DNA of 64,000 bases from Rhizophagus clarus (taxonomy: Eukaryota; Glomeromycota; Glomeromycetes; Glomerales; Glomeraceae), in the NCBI GenBank assembly GCA_015698045.1, contig BLAL01000068.1, positions 744,001-808,000 on the forward strand. Direction: 5' to 3'. The number at the start of each line of letters is the position of its first letter. The first letter of the stretch is position 1. Position numbers and translations under genes: made by a program. Shown in pieces: positions 23,175 to 33,790 of this stretch. The notes under the pieces are model-generated. The model was given only the letters and a program-made list of their open reading frames with translations, searched no databases and had not been told where the DNA came from.

Positions 23175-23586
23175 TAGGGATGGAAACGGTCGGTCACGGT
23201 CGGTTATCGGTCGGTTATAACCGGTTAAGGGCCTTTGACCGACCGACAGTTTTGGCTGACCGTTTTCCTGACCGTTTAACCGACCGTTTAACTGACCACT
23301 TTTTATTTTTTAATGAATTTAATCAAGACAAAATGTTAAAAAGTGTTTTTGTTAGCGAATTTAATCAAAAAAAAATGTTATTTAACTTTATTATCGATTA
23401 AATTTGTTAAAAGAAATGTCAAGTGGATAAGGTTGGCTAAATGGTCAGTTAACGGTTAAACGGTCGGTCAAACGGTCGGTCAAAACGGTCAGTTAAACGG
23501 TCGGTCAGAAGCCTTTGACCGACCGATATCAGTTACGGTTATAACCGGTCATGACCGGTTAATAACCGTGACCGTTGCCATCCCTA
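23175..23586. mobile_element. hAT-like MITE, 412 bp, exact 8-bp duplication
   Basis: Ends TAGGGATGGAAACGGTC and the reverse complement TAGGGATGGCAACGGTC match the consensus of many hAT elements. The flanks are identical: ATTGTAAC at 23167-23174 and 23587-23594. Both arms are packed with GGTCGGT/ACCGACCG motifs. The overlapping plus-strand frame 23180-23401 is made of these motifs and is not a gene. The perfect duplication suggests relatively recent insertion. Confidence 0.92.
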
Positions 23587-23594
23587 ATTGTAAC

Positions 23595-24130
23595 TTTGCA
23601 CTTATTTTGTTTTATTCCATCTTCCTTTTTTATTTCACTACTCCATTTCTTTAAAAAATTAACTTTTTCTAACTTCTTCAGTTTTTTTCAAGATATTTTT
23701 TTTATTTTCTTACTTTTCCATTCTTGAAGAGAATTTTTTTTATTTTTCGCTTTTACAATTTTTATCCTCTTTTAAAAATTCTTTTTTCCCATTTACTTTT
23801 CACATTTAAAGTTTTCTTCCTCCCGTTTGTTTTTAAGAAAAAATTTTTTTTTCTTTTCGTTCCCTTTATTGTTTTTTTTGTTATCGTCCCCATTCTTCCT
23901 ATTTTGTTTTAAAAAAAATAAATATTTTTTTCTTTTTTGATCCTCTCTCTTCACAAAAGATTTTTTTTCTTATTTTTCATCTATTTTTAAAATACTATGT
24001 TCTTTAAAAGTTCCCATTTTTGCTTCCTTCTTTTTTGAAGAAAAAAAAAAATTTATTTCACTTTCCCCTTCTATTTAAAATTTGTTTTAGTTTAGTTCTT
24101 TTTTTGTAACATGACGGACTTATTGAACAA
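23595..24130. other. Pyrimidine-rich tract
   Basis: About 500 bases are strongly T/C-rich on the plus strand with T runs up to nine. The 62-codon frame at 23724-23912 is low-complexity Phe/Leu/Ile and not a credible gene. A similar tract precedes the array at 11.4 kb. Confidence 0.5.
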
Positions 24131-24159
24131 TTAAATAAGACGAGTGGTGTTTATTTTTT

Positions 24160-24900
24160 AATTAAGAAATGTATTAACATTTCTTTATATTATTTTCTTT
24201 CTCTTTTATTAGGTTGCCAGACTTCTTAAACGAACCAGACTTGGAACATAAGTGAGAGAAAGGGAATTTCTTTTTTAATATTAAATATTTCTTTTATCTT
24301 TTTTTTTACTCTTTTTTTTTAGATGAACTCTGATCTTTTTGTAGAACTTGAAAACCCAGACTTAGTGTAAATACTGCAAATGGAAAAGTTTGATTTTATG
24401 TCCAAATGCGGATTAATTAAATTCATCAGGAGTTGTATTTTTTATAGAGTCTATGTAATGTTTATAATTCCATATATATACAATATAAATTTATTTTATA
24501 AATCTGTAATATATAAATTTAAAGTAATTTATAGTCAAATAAATATCATGTAAATATTTTAAATAAAATTATAAAATTTATTTTGACTATTGGCTTCAGA
24601 ATAAGATGCATTTTCTAACCAGTCCTTGAACTGTCATACTTTGAAGATTGAGAATGAAATACGTATGAGATTTAGGAAATATTAGTAAGACTTTATAACG
24701 CTCCTTTATTTTCCTTTTGTAAGTCTCTTTCAGTTCAGATAGCTTGGACTTTGAAATAGTCAAACCATTGAAATAAACTTCATCATGAAACTACTTATTT
24801 TATATATTTTTTAATAAGAGTGGTATTAACTAATGTTTCTTAAAATTTTTTTGTAGGTCCGAGCTCTTGATTTAGCGAAAAATGTTATTTTCTAATCGGC
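24160..24900 (+). repeat. Decayed exon/intron-like units
   Basis: A unit at about 24170-24255 reads GAAATGTATTAACATTTC, a pyrimidine tract, TTAG, then GTTGCCAGACTTCTTAAACG and CCAGACTTGGAACATAAGTG. This is the same unit as at 47.6 kb, with the donor GTAAGT changed to ATAAGT. A second acceptor is at 24322. Another unit near 24830-24856 has TATTAACTAATGTTTC and a TTGTAG acceptor. No frame remains open. Confidence 0.55.
24426..24590 (+). repeat. Element terminus: ATCAGGAGTTGTATTTTTTA
   Basis: The sequence from 24426 through TATAGAGTCTATGTAATGT recurs inverted at 32660-32700, and a variant (ATCGGGAGTTGTATTCTATG) is at 29627. It is followed by A/T-rich TATAAATTTATA motifs, like the subterminal region of a transposon. 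No target duplication was found for this copy. Confidence 0.5.
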
Positions 24901-24959
24901 CAGGTCATGTGAATATCACAAACTTAGTCATGTGGTAACATTTCGCTAACGAGTAATTT

Positions 24960-26330
24960 TTATTCAGTTCAATATAAGCAATAATTTAATACTTTGTGAA
25001 GTTGATAAAATTACTACATCCTCACCTAATTTTAGATCATGGATTATTCATCCTCAAGTTTCTTTACCATTTTATATACTCACTAAACCCATTATCTCTC
25101 TTAATTGTTCGATTTTATCAATTCTCATTCAATTACGTAAAGGATCAAATTTCAAATATCCTGTAGCATAGATTGGAGAATTATGCTGAAAATTCGGCAC
25201 AATTTATTCAACTTATCTTATAGTAAAAAATTTCAAGAAATGGTATAAATTGAATATTTTTGGAGTTATTTGATAAATCTATTTTAGATTCTCAATCCAA
25301 ATTTGAAGTATCAAGTAAATTTGTTAAAGTTTTAAGAAATACTGGAAGTTTCATAAATGATCTTGCTGAAATGAGCCTTTTTGCATCTGGCTCAGAATAT
25401 TAGGTCTTGCACAAAATCTTATTCAAAAATCTATTCGAAAGTCCACACATGATCTTTTTTATTATTTGGCAATTAAATCACTTAATAAAGCTCCGAGTAG
25501 CTTCATTCAATTTAAAGCTATTTAATTTATAAAATATTAATAATTAAATGTTTTCGTTCATCGAGATTGATTTGGTCAATATATTCAAAAATTAAACAAT
25601 TCACCAACGGATTATTAATTGTGTTAACATTTGTTAAAAACAAATTGCTCTGACGAATATTAGTTAAAAATCATGGAAAAGGAAATGGAAAGGGCTAATA
25701 AAAGAGTCTAACAGTTTAAAATATACATGTTCAATTGGTTGTGAACGACTGATCAGTTATGTGTTTTAAAATACTAACATATAATATTTAATAATTTAGA
25801 AAAATTAAAACAAATAATGTCGAGAAAAAATTGAAGATAAAGAAATTAAGTATTTACCACAGAATACTAGTATTTATAAAAATTTATATTCACAATTTTT
25901 GAAGCTGGGCATATTTTACATTCGATTGAATTGGAGAATTCAACAAATAATCAACATGATAGTGATTCAGGTGATTCAGAAGTTGATCACACATTGTCTA
26001 AGAAAAGCCAGAAAAGGAACATTCTAAACCATCAAATTAAATCCGAATTCATCATTAATATCAGTATTTCAAATTGAAAAAAAACAGCATCCAACATATT
26101 AAAAAGTCTTTAAAGAATTAGAAGAAAAAAATAAGAAAGTCTGAAATTTGCGCAAAGAATTTCTTAAAACTTTTCCGAAAAGCTACTCCATGAGATGTAC
26201 ACCTATAGATGACTCAATAATTATGAACAAGCACATCTATATGTAAATGAAGCTATTAAACTAAAAGGAAAAAAAAGGCCTAATGCCTGGTATATTTGTG
26301 GGAGATTAATTTAAGACAGAAACGTAATTT
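24960..26330 (+). other. Decayed coding stretches, unidentified
   Basis: Short plus-strand frames such as SPNFRSWIIHPQVSLPFYI, STHDLFYYLAIKSLNKAPSS and LYVNEAIKLKGKKRPNAWYI are separated by stops and frameshifts. Codon-like composition suggests an old gene or element, but the family was not recognised. The stretch from 26331 to 26860 shows nothing. Confidence 0.3.
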
Positions 26331-26859
26331 TTTATTTTTATTTTTATTTTTTTTTTAGAATAAAGGCTATTATGCGAAAAACATTTATTTAAACGTTTTT
26401 AAAGAATTTGAAAGGAAAATTACGATTTATACTGACTATAAAATTTATCTAAAATTACTCGGCAATTAATAAGTTTTGTACGCACTACACCACGGCATCG
26501 TATAAACCCTAATCCTAAACAACTGATATGTATATTCTACTCTGTAGTATATTCAAGTAAGAGAGGTAATTGATTTTAATTTCACCTATTTTCATGTATT
26601 TTATTATTGTAGGAACAAAATTTTCTCTCATAAATGTTTGCTATACATACAATAAACATCAGCTTAACAGTATTTACGTCATTATTTGTATGATATAATT
26701 TGTAGTGCGTTATACAATATTGTAACATTAATCTTATGTTTATTATTACTAATTAAATGGAACAATTTTCTAAAAAAAAATATAAGATTGATGTTTTTAT
26801 ACTCTTTTTATATATGTATACACTATCTCATATTATTTGACTGTTTACTGTATATATAG

Positions 26860-27260
26860 TTGTGTAAGTGATTGTCGGTGAAAAATATAATCATAGTTAT
26901 TTGGATTTTGAGATATTCCATACAATGCAAGAAATGATTCACGTTTTGTTGAATATTCTTTAGTCTAAAATATAATGATTAAATAAGTGGTATTTATTCA
27001 ATTTAGAATACTAAATTTATATAAATTTTATACCGTTTTGAATCTTTTGCATATTCACTATATCTATATTTTAACGAACCATCCTTCCATATTTCTTTGA
27101 TTTCATCAAACTGATCATATGATATCTATTCAATTACAGTACTTTTAGATTTACCCATTTTTAATTGCCTTTCATAAATGAAATTATCAATTTTTTTCAT
27201 TTCTGCTGGTCCAAATAGAATTGTTTTTACATAATCTATAATTTTTTTTTTAAATAGATA
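26860..27260 (-). pseudogene. Protein kinase N-lobe remnant
   Basis: On the minus strand ISYDQFDEIKEIWKDGSLKY is followed, across a GT-AG-like gap, by FLALYGISQNPNNYDYIF. These match the start of the Rhizophagus-type kinase domain (compare SNINYYDKGGF...IWLDG and FFGITQDPYNLNYIIV in the gene at 22578). The glycine-rich loop is deleted, a stop follows KSTVIE, and nothing of the C-lobe is seen. Confidence 0.5.
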
Positions 27261-28077
27261 TTTTGAGAAAATATCATTGTTTTAAATGAATAAGGAATAT
27301 TTTGGAATAACAATTTATGTATAAAAAAATCATAGTAACCATTGTACATAAAATTCAATATACATATAATGATACTTAATTGAATGTATGTAATTAATTA
27401 TAGGCAAGGCCGCAAGGCATAGGATATTTTTTTTAAAGTTGAGAGGCATTCTTTACTAAACGAAAATTATAAAGACTTCAGTTATACATGAACAAGAAAT
27501 ACACTAGTTTGATATTATCTCCCTAGTTTCTATCTCAATTACCATGCATCTGGTACACAGTTTATCTAATTATATAACTGGTATTACCACTATTCTTGAC
27601 TATTCTAAAAAAAACAGGGGAAGTATAAATATGCCTATATAATTTTTCCACTAAATAAACCTCATTTATAATTGTTTTACATAATATAAGGTTAGCAAGG
27701 ATAATTATCAATCCTCTCAGATAAGTACGCAAAAATGAAAAATCTATCAACTAAAAAGGAACAACCAAAATATCCAAACTAAAGCCTGCAATTTTATCTA
27801 AATCTTCATAAGACGACTTCCCCTTATATGACTTTTACATACTTTTGGATTGAGTCGTTGTATTAATATTGTTTTAAATTTTACTTCTTTTTGTGCCACC
27901 ATTTTGGTGTTGCTTGTTATTTCAATTGCATGGCTCAAAGAGTGACTATTTTTATTTGAGGTTGCTCATTTATATTAAAGGTTTGTTTTAACATGAATTG
28001 CATATCTGCATATCTTTCAAAATACTTTATCATTTTTTCCCATATGCTTAACAATTTAATATCGACACAGAACCTCT
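27261..28077. other. AT-rich stretch without a recognisable gene
   Basis: A 62-codon minus-strand frame (27750-27562, starting MIDFSFLRTYLRG) is the only open stretch and has no known motif. Nothing else could be assigned. Confidence 0.3.
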
Positions 28078-28452
28078 TGTCAGCCTGTCAGAGCATCATA
28101 TACCATTAAATTTCAGATATTCAGCTTCTCTTCATCTAATACAAATCACAGGATATCTGATAAAATTTTTTCTGATCGGCTGCGGGAATTCTCTTTTGGT
28201 ACTAATGATTTTAAACTTCCTGAGGGATTAACGGTGGGATTCTTTTCAGATTTAGAAAGCAGAGTCTGTTCCGGTTCTTCTTATGACCTTTATACATTAA
28301 GAGTTTTACTGAGTCAGTTAAGCTGGAACCAAATTTTCTATAGATGTAGATAATGTTTCAACACCAACTGAATTACCTGCATACTACGCTATTTTTGTTA
28401 GTGTTGGAGAAAACCCCAATAAAAATATAATTTGCAAGATGCGTGTGACATA
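28078..28452 (+). other. Open stretch broken by one frameshift, unidentified
   Basis: The plus strand reads about 90 codons without a stop (QPVRASYTIKFQIFSFSSS ... LPEGLTVGFFSDLESRV) and, after a shift at about 28345, SIDVDNVSTPTELPAYYAIF ... CKMRVT and a stop. Base composition is less AT-rich than around it. No start codon or family is recognised. The following 700 bases to 29195 show nothing. Confidence 0.35.
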
Positions 28453-29195
28453 ATAAACCTGTGTAATGTTCTGTGATATGAAAAAACGGGAAATATAAAT
28501 AATATCTTAATATCAAAGATAAGTTTTTGGCTGTTTTTGGCTGTTCAGATGCCCAATTTTCTTTATAGTTTATCTGTTACTGAATTTATATGCTATTTCT
28601 ACATGCTTCATATTACACTACATTAAGGCTGCATGCCGTAAGTAATAATTATTATATTCGAATTACAACCTAAGTGAATTGTAATATTATAAACATAAGG
28701 TATAATTTGGTTGTAAATACTATGTTATTGTGGTTAACAGAAAGATGATAATTCTGATTTACAACTATTTACGGCAGACAACACTACACTACATAGTAGA
28801 CATTAATTAATATTATGTTTTAATTTTTTTAACATATAATATATTTAAACAAGCAAGCATTGAACATGTTGAAGAGCTTTTTTTAAAATTTTTATTTATG
28901 CTAACAGCTTAATTAGTTTAGTTATAACCTTTGCAACTTTGGAATGTTTTTTAAATGATTTTAACAAAAAAAATAAACTGAAATGCGTTTATAAAAATTA
29001 TTTTTAATAAAAACCATTTTTATTAATAATCTTTTTATTGATAAAAATGATTTTAATGATATTTTTAATTTTTTTATTAATCGTTTATTAAGAAATGATT
29101 TTAATACTTTTTTATTAATCGTTATTAATTGTTATAATAAAAAAATGATTGATTACATGACAGATTAATTGTTATAAATTTTATTAATAAAAAAC

Positions 29196-29620
29196 TAATG
29201 GTCTTGATGGTAAAGCCAATATGCCTATGAGCAAATTATGGAAATATTATTCAGAAGCGAAAGACAGAGCTTCCGACTCTTCCAAAAAACATATGCATGA
29301 AATTGTAAATTATTGTGTTATAGATGCTTTACATTGTCAGGAGCTCATGGTCAAATCTAATGTTATAAATGATTTCAGAAAGGAGGCCTCAATCGCTCAT
29401 ATATCATTATTTGACTCATATTATTATGCTATGTATAGGAACGAAAGTATCCAATCTCTTAGGCACTGAAGCTTGAGCGCAGGATATTCTATACACCACA
29501 AAAATTTCTAATCAGAAAGCATCTGGGAAGTTTCCAGGAGCGTATGTGTTCCTGCCGGTATCAGACCAAGAACCTGTAAGGTTATCTATTCTTACGTTGC
29601 CATCTCTTGGTGACTACTTC
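29196..29620 (+). pseudogene. Family-B DNA polymerase fragment, region upstream of motif A
   Basis: The frame reads [38 protein letters not shown] and [13 protein letters not shown], then frameshifted pieces including [15 protein letters not shown]. YCxxDALxCQEL is the exonuclease-III-like region, and GKFPGAYV sits just before polymerase motif A in viral, plasmid and mobile-element family-B polymerases. The motif A part is missing here: the fragment ends where an element terminus begins at 29627. It belongs to the same family as 33791-35953. Confidence 0.7.
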
Positions 29621-30234
29621 ATCGGGAGTTGTATTCTATGTAGATTTATATGAAAAATCTATGTAAAATTTATATACACTATTCTACATAGTTTTAAATA
29701 CCCAACATGGATTTTACGTAAACCTGATCTTACATGTAAAGTAAATTTATATAGAATTATATAGAATTTTTATTTAAAATTCAAATAAAGTCTATGTATT
29801 TTTTAAATAAATATTACATTTAATATTATTTGTTAATTTGCAAATAAAGCTTTCATTTTAAATTATTGCATAAATACATTCTAAATCTTACTAACGAATT
29901 ATCTAATGATATACATTAGATTACTATCACTCTCCGACCTGCTTTGCTAGTCCAATTTACATATAAACAGTTTCATGATAATATAATATCTACAAACGCC
30001 ATACCAGACTTTACACAAGTCGTTTTACAACTTCACAAATCTTTGGACAAATATGCCTTATATGTCATATGATACACATGGTATGGTATACCTTCTAATA
30101 TTAAAGAAATCAAACAAAGTATCAATCAAAAATAATTTTGCAACCTGCACTAATAATATCAACATAACCCATAATTGTCTTGGAAGGAGTATAGTTCATA
30201 ACTAAGTCCCCAGTATTAATTTCCTCATTAGTTT

Positions 30235-31200
30235 ATATTTTTCGTGTTTTCCGTAGACTGTCATTATCATAAAGATACAGTTTCCATTTATTTTCATCAT
30301 ATATGGACATTTTTAAAAAAAACTTATTGCAGTTAATAAATCAATTAAAATGATCACAGACCTGCAATATTTATCTGATTTCCATATCAAAACACTGTAT
30401 CTATCTAATTTTCTATATCCCATGTGCTTATCAACGTGATTGTTGGCTTTCATCTACTTATATAATGTCAAACAACAGATAGAGATGCAAGAAATATTAC
30501 AAAGAAATTAGCTACTACACACATAGAAACAGAAAATTGAATACATACCAAAAAAGAAAGTTCACAGTAATCGTTCAGGCATTTGTTATGCGATCACTAT
30601 TAAGAAATATAAATCTCAGCATGGATGATTCACAACTGCACAAGAATATACATTTCTGAGAAAAACAAATTAAAAACTGGGAAAAGACTATCAAAACTTG
30701 CGGATCTATAAAAAAGGAAGAAATATTAGCAAAATACTAGTTAATATTTCTTTAATAAAAAAATACAAATAAAGTTTTACAATAAACTTACTTTCTTTGT
30801 TGATTCCAATAACTCGGATTTACAAAAAAAATTAAGAAACACTAGTTAATGCTTAATAGAAAATATATAAAATAAAGTAGGTTTCATGATGAAGCTTACT
30901 TTTTTTATTTTCAATGGTTTGACGAATTCCCAATCCTACTTTTCTGTTCCAAAATCCAACACCATCTGAGAGAGAAATATAAGAAGAAAATAAAGGAGTG
31001 TTATAAAGTCTTCAGTTACTAATGTTTCCTAAATTTATTTGATCCCTAATCCTTACCATGAGTTCATTCCCAATCTTCAAAGTATAACAATTCAAAGAAT
31101 TTGAGATTCTGGGTAAAAAAAAAATAGGAAAATTAGTAAAGTTTATAGTCTCTATTTCCTAATTCTCTACAACTCTCACCTTATTCTGAAGTTAATAATC
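30235..31200 (-). pseudogene. Intron-rich remnant, unidentified
   Basis: Reading leftward, exon-like segments at 31108-31057 and 30965-30900 are bounded by CCCAG and CTCAG acceptors and by GTAAGG and GTAAGC donors. A later GTAAGT donor and several TAG/CAG acceptors follow. The last segment encodes MSIYDENKWKLYLYDNDSLR before a stop at about 30235. The 31200-30880 part is homologous to 24590-24800 on the other strand. No protein family recognised, and frames do not join cleanly. Confidence 0.4.
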
Positions 31201-31637
31201 AAAATAAATTCTATTCATCCGCAGTTTATAGTACTTAAAATAGTTTATTGATAAAAAATATACCATTTTATAAAAGTTTTTTTCTTTTTTCTTTCACAGT
31301 TTAAAAGAAAATAAAAAAAAATTTTTTTAATGGGAAATTCATTTTTGGTTTTATAGACAAAGAAGTTTTTTTTTTATAAAGGAATGTAAAAATAAGTTTA
31401 AAAAAGTATAAATACGAAATAGAAAAGTTTAAAAATTTTTTATATGATATAAAAAAGTTTATTTATAAAGAAATACTCCAAAATGAGTGGCAAAAAAAAC
31501 ATTGTTTTAAGAATGAATGTTAGTTGTTAAAGATGAAGAAAACAATACAACGAGATCAAAAGTGGGAAGATATGTTGGAAAAATAGACGTTTATGTTGTA
31601 CGAATTGACACGTGATTAGATGAAATACGGCAAGCAG

Positions 31638-32084
31638 TAGAGCTTTCCTTAACGGGTAATGTAACTAGAATACTCTAGGATTTATCCTATTAGCCTATAT
31701 ATCCAGATTGTTTTTATAATATTGATTTTTTTTATATAGGATTATCCGGATTATACTTTTGGATACCCTAGGTTTAATAATAGTTTATAGCTTAATTGTT
31801 ATTTAAATGTTAATAAGAACAATTTAAGCTTCTTAAAGCTTTTAACTCTTCTAAAAATTGTTACTAAGATACATTATTTAGCGAGTGAAAATGTAATAAA
31901 TATAAATTTATTTAAATTAATTATAATAAATAAGTATGTATAATTGCTGCGCCTGTAAGCCTAGAATACCTTATAATTTTCATTCGGATTTATCTGTTAC
32001 TAACTGACACAGGGTATTCAGATACAATTTTTTTGAAACGGATAACCCTATAACAGCATTAGGGTTATCTGGTTCGAAGCTCTA
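31638..32084. mobile_element. hAT-like MITE, 447 bp
   Basis: The left end TAGAGCTTTCCTTAACGGGT and the right end, reverse complement TAGAGCTTCGAACCAGATAA, are flanked by GCAAGCAG (31630-31637) and GCAAACAG (32085-32092), an 8-bp duplication with one mismatch. Internal motifs CTAGGATTTATCC/GGATAACCC recur. Non-coding. The GGTTCGAAGC at its right end is a TIR part, not a tRNA T-loop. Confidence 0.75.
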
Positions 32085-33059
32085 GCAAACAGTCACTATA
32101 TTCTTATAAATGTACAAGTTTTTGAAACTTAATTTAATAAGAGTATCCATATAGAAGAGATAAAAAAATATTAAGGTTATTGAAAAAAACCACTAGTCGC
32201 TAATATTGATTGCAAATCATGATAATTTTAAAGTAACTATGTACAAATATATACATTATATTTTACATTTGAACGATTATAGTAATTTATACTTATTTAA
32301 AAATTAATAATTCTATACAAATCTTTATGAAAATTTTATATAAAATATACATCAAATTTCGTATATATATAATTAGTATATGAAATATTTGCATAATATT
32401 TATTTGATTATATATTATGCATGAATTCATATTCAAATAGATTTGTATCTGTATAATTTTATTTAAAATATTTACATGGATATTACTTGACTATAAATTA
32501 CATATAAATTTATATTTAACTAATTTTATATTTACATAAATTTTATACAAAATATCTACAATATTTTTATGTTCATATGAAAAATAAATAGATCATTTAT
32601 ATAGACTACAGATTTATAAAAATTTATATAATAAATTTATATTGGATATACATAGAATTATGGACATTACATAGACTCTATAAAAAATACAACTCCTGAT
32701 GTTTAAAGAGAACTTTGCTATGCTTAGTTTATTAGTACACAAAGGTTAGTAACAAACAATATACATTCTTTTAATAATTAGTCCTTCCTTCTAAAAACAA
32801 TGTTAATAAAGAAAAAATCATAACAAAAATAGTGAAACAATTCATTCAACAATATAATAATATTAATGATAAGGTAAAAATTTATACTTAATATTATTCC
32901 AATATATCATTCTTCATTTAAAAGATACAAACTAATTTATTTTTAAAGAAAGTTTTTGATAAGAAAAATTAATTCTTTATTGTACTTTTGAATTTAATCA
33001 TTTTTCTTTCATGAATTAATTATAAGTTTATTAATTAAAAATAAATTTCTAAACTAAAA
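32085..33059. other. AT-rich subterminal and intergenic DNA
   Basis: From 32240 to 32660 many variants of ATTTTATATAAAATATAC and CATATAAATTTATAT recur, probably subterminal repeats of the element ending at 32698. Beyond that the sequence is AT-rich with no gene. Confidence 0.4.
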
Positions 33060-33790
33060 CATTAATTTCCAAATTCCATTTCTGCATAATTTCCTCCATT
33101 ACTTCTTTAATTATTCCTTCTAAATTTCGTTTAAGCAGAATTTTCCCTTCTTTATTCCTTATTTCTGTATATGAAGGTAAAACTAAAAAAAAGCTCCATT
33201 TGTAAATGCATCTCAAGGCTAATTTATAAATAATTTTCCTGCATATTTTTCCTCAATTTCTTTGATTAAATTGCTTGGCATTTGCTTGGCATTGCTTGGT
33301 GTTTCTTGGCAATTACATCATTGAGTTTTCCATTAGAATCCATTTTGAAGATTTTTTTAGGAAATTTTCTTTTTCTTTTGGAATTCCTCTTTTCATTATC
33401 AGAGATTTGGGAGTTATCAGAGATTTAGAAATTTCCAGAACTTTTTCCTCCATTTTTATTCAAATCCATTTATTTTCCCTCCTAACATTTCATTCAAATC
33501 TCGCTATTTTCCCTCCTAACTATTTTATCTCTTCTATTACTAAAAACTATTCTATTTTCTTATTTCTAAAATAAACAAAGACGAAAATAAACTAAACTAA
33601 TTTAAATAAACTATTCTAAAAATAAACTAAGCTAAAAATAATCTGTATTACTATTCGGTTATATCATGTGTTTTGGTGTTACTATTCAGTTAAATCATGT
33701 GTTCTTGTATTACTCTTCAGTTATATCATATATTCTTGTGTTACTCTTCAGTTATGTCACGTGTTTCAGCTACTAATTCTTCCATCAGGT
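33060..33790. repeat. Dispersed T-rich repeat related to 50350-51410
   Basis: Shared blocks include GGCAATTACATCATTGAGTT versus GGCATTTCGTCATTGAATGT, CCTCCATTTTTATTCAAAT, CCTCCTAACTATTTTATCT and a repeated TATTACTATTCAGTTATATC ending near TCACGTGTTTC. Each copy ends next to a mobile-element gene, so they could be old long terminal repeats, but no TG...CA ends or duplication were found. The 99-codon frame at 33275-33574 is not credible. Confidence 0.45.

Larger units (their letters stand above)
29627..32698. mobile_element. Possible 3.1-kb element bounded by inverted GGGAGTTGTATT ends
   Basis: The left end ATCGGGAGTTGTATTCTATG and the right end, reverse complement ATCAGGAGTTGTATTTTTTA, face each other. 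Both are followed inward by repeated TATGTAAA/TTTATATAGAAT motifs. It would contain the intron-rich minus-strand remnant and a hAT-like MITE. No target duplication was found, and the right end could instead pair with 24426, so the boundaries are tentative. Confidence 0.4.

Noticed and set aside
32060..32090. GGTTCGAAGC resembling a tRNA T-loop
   Set aside because: No acceptor stem, D-arm or anticodon arm can be formed; it is the right TIR of the MITE at 31638-32084.
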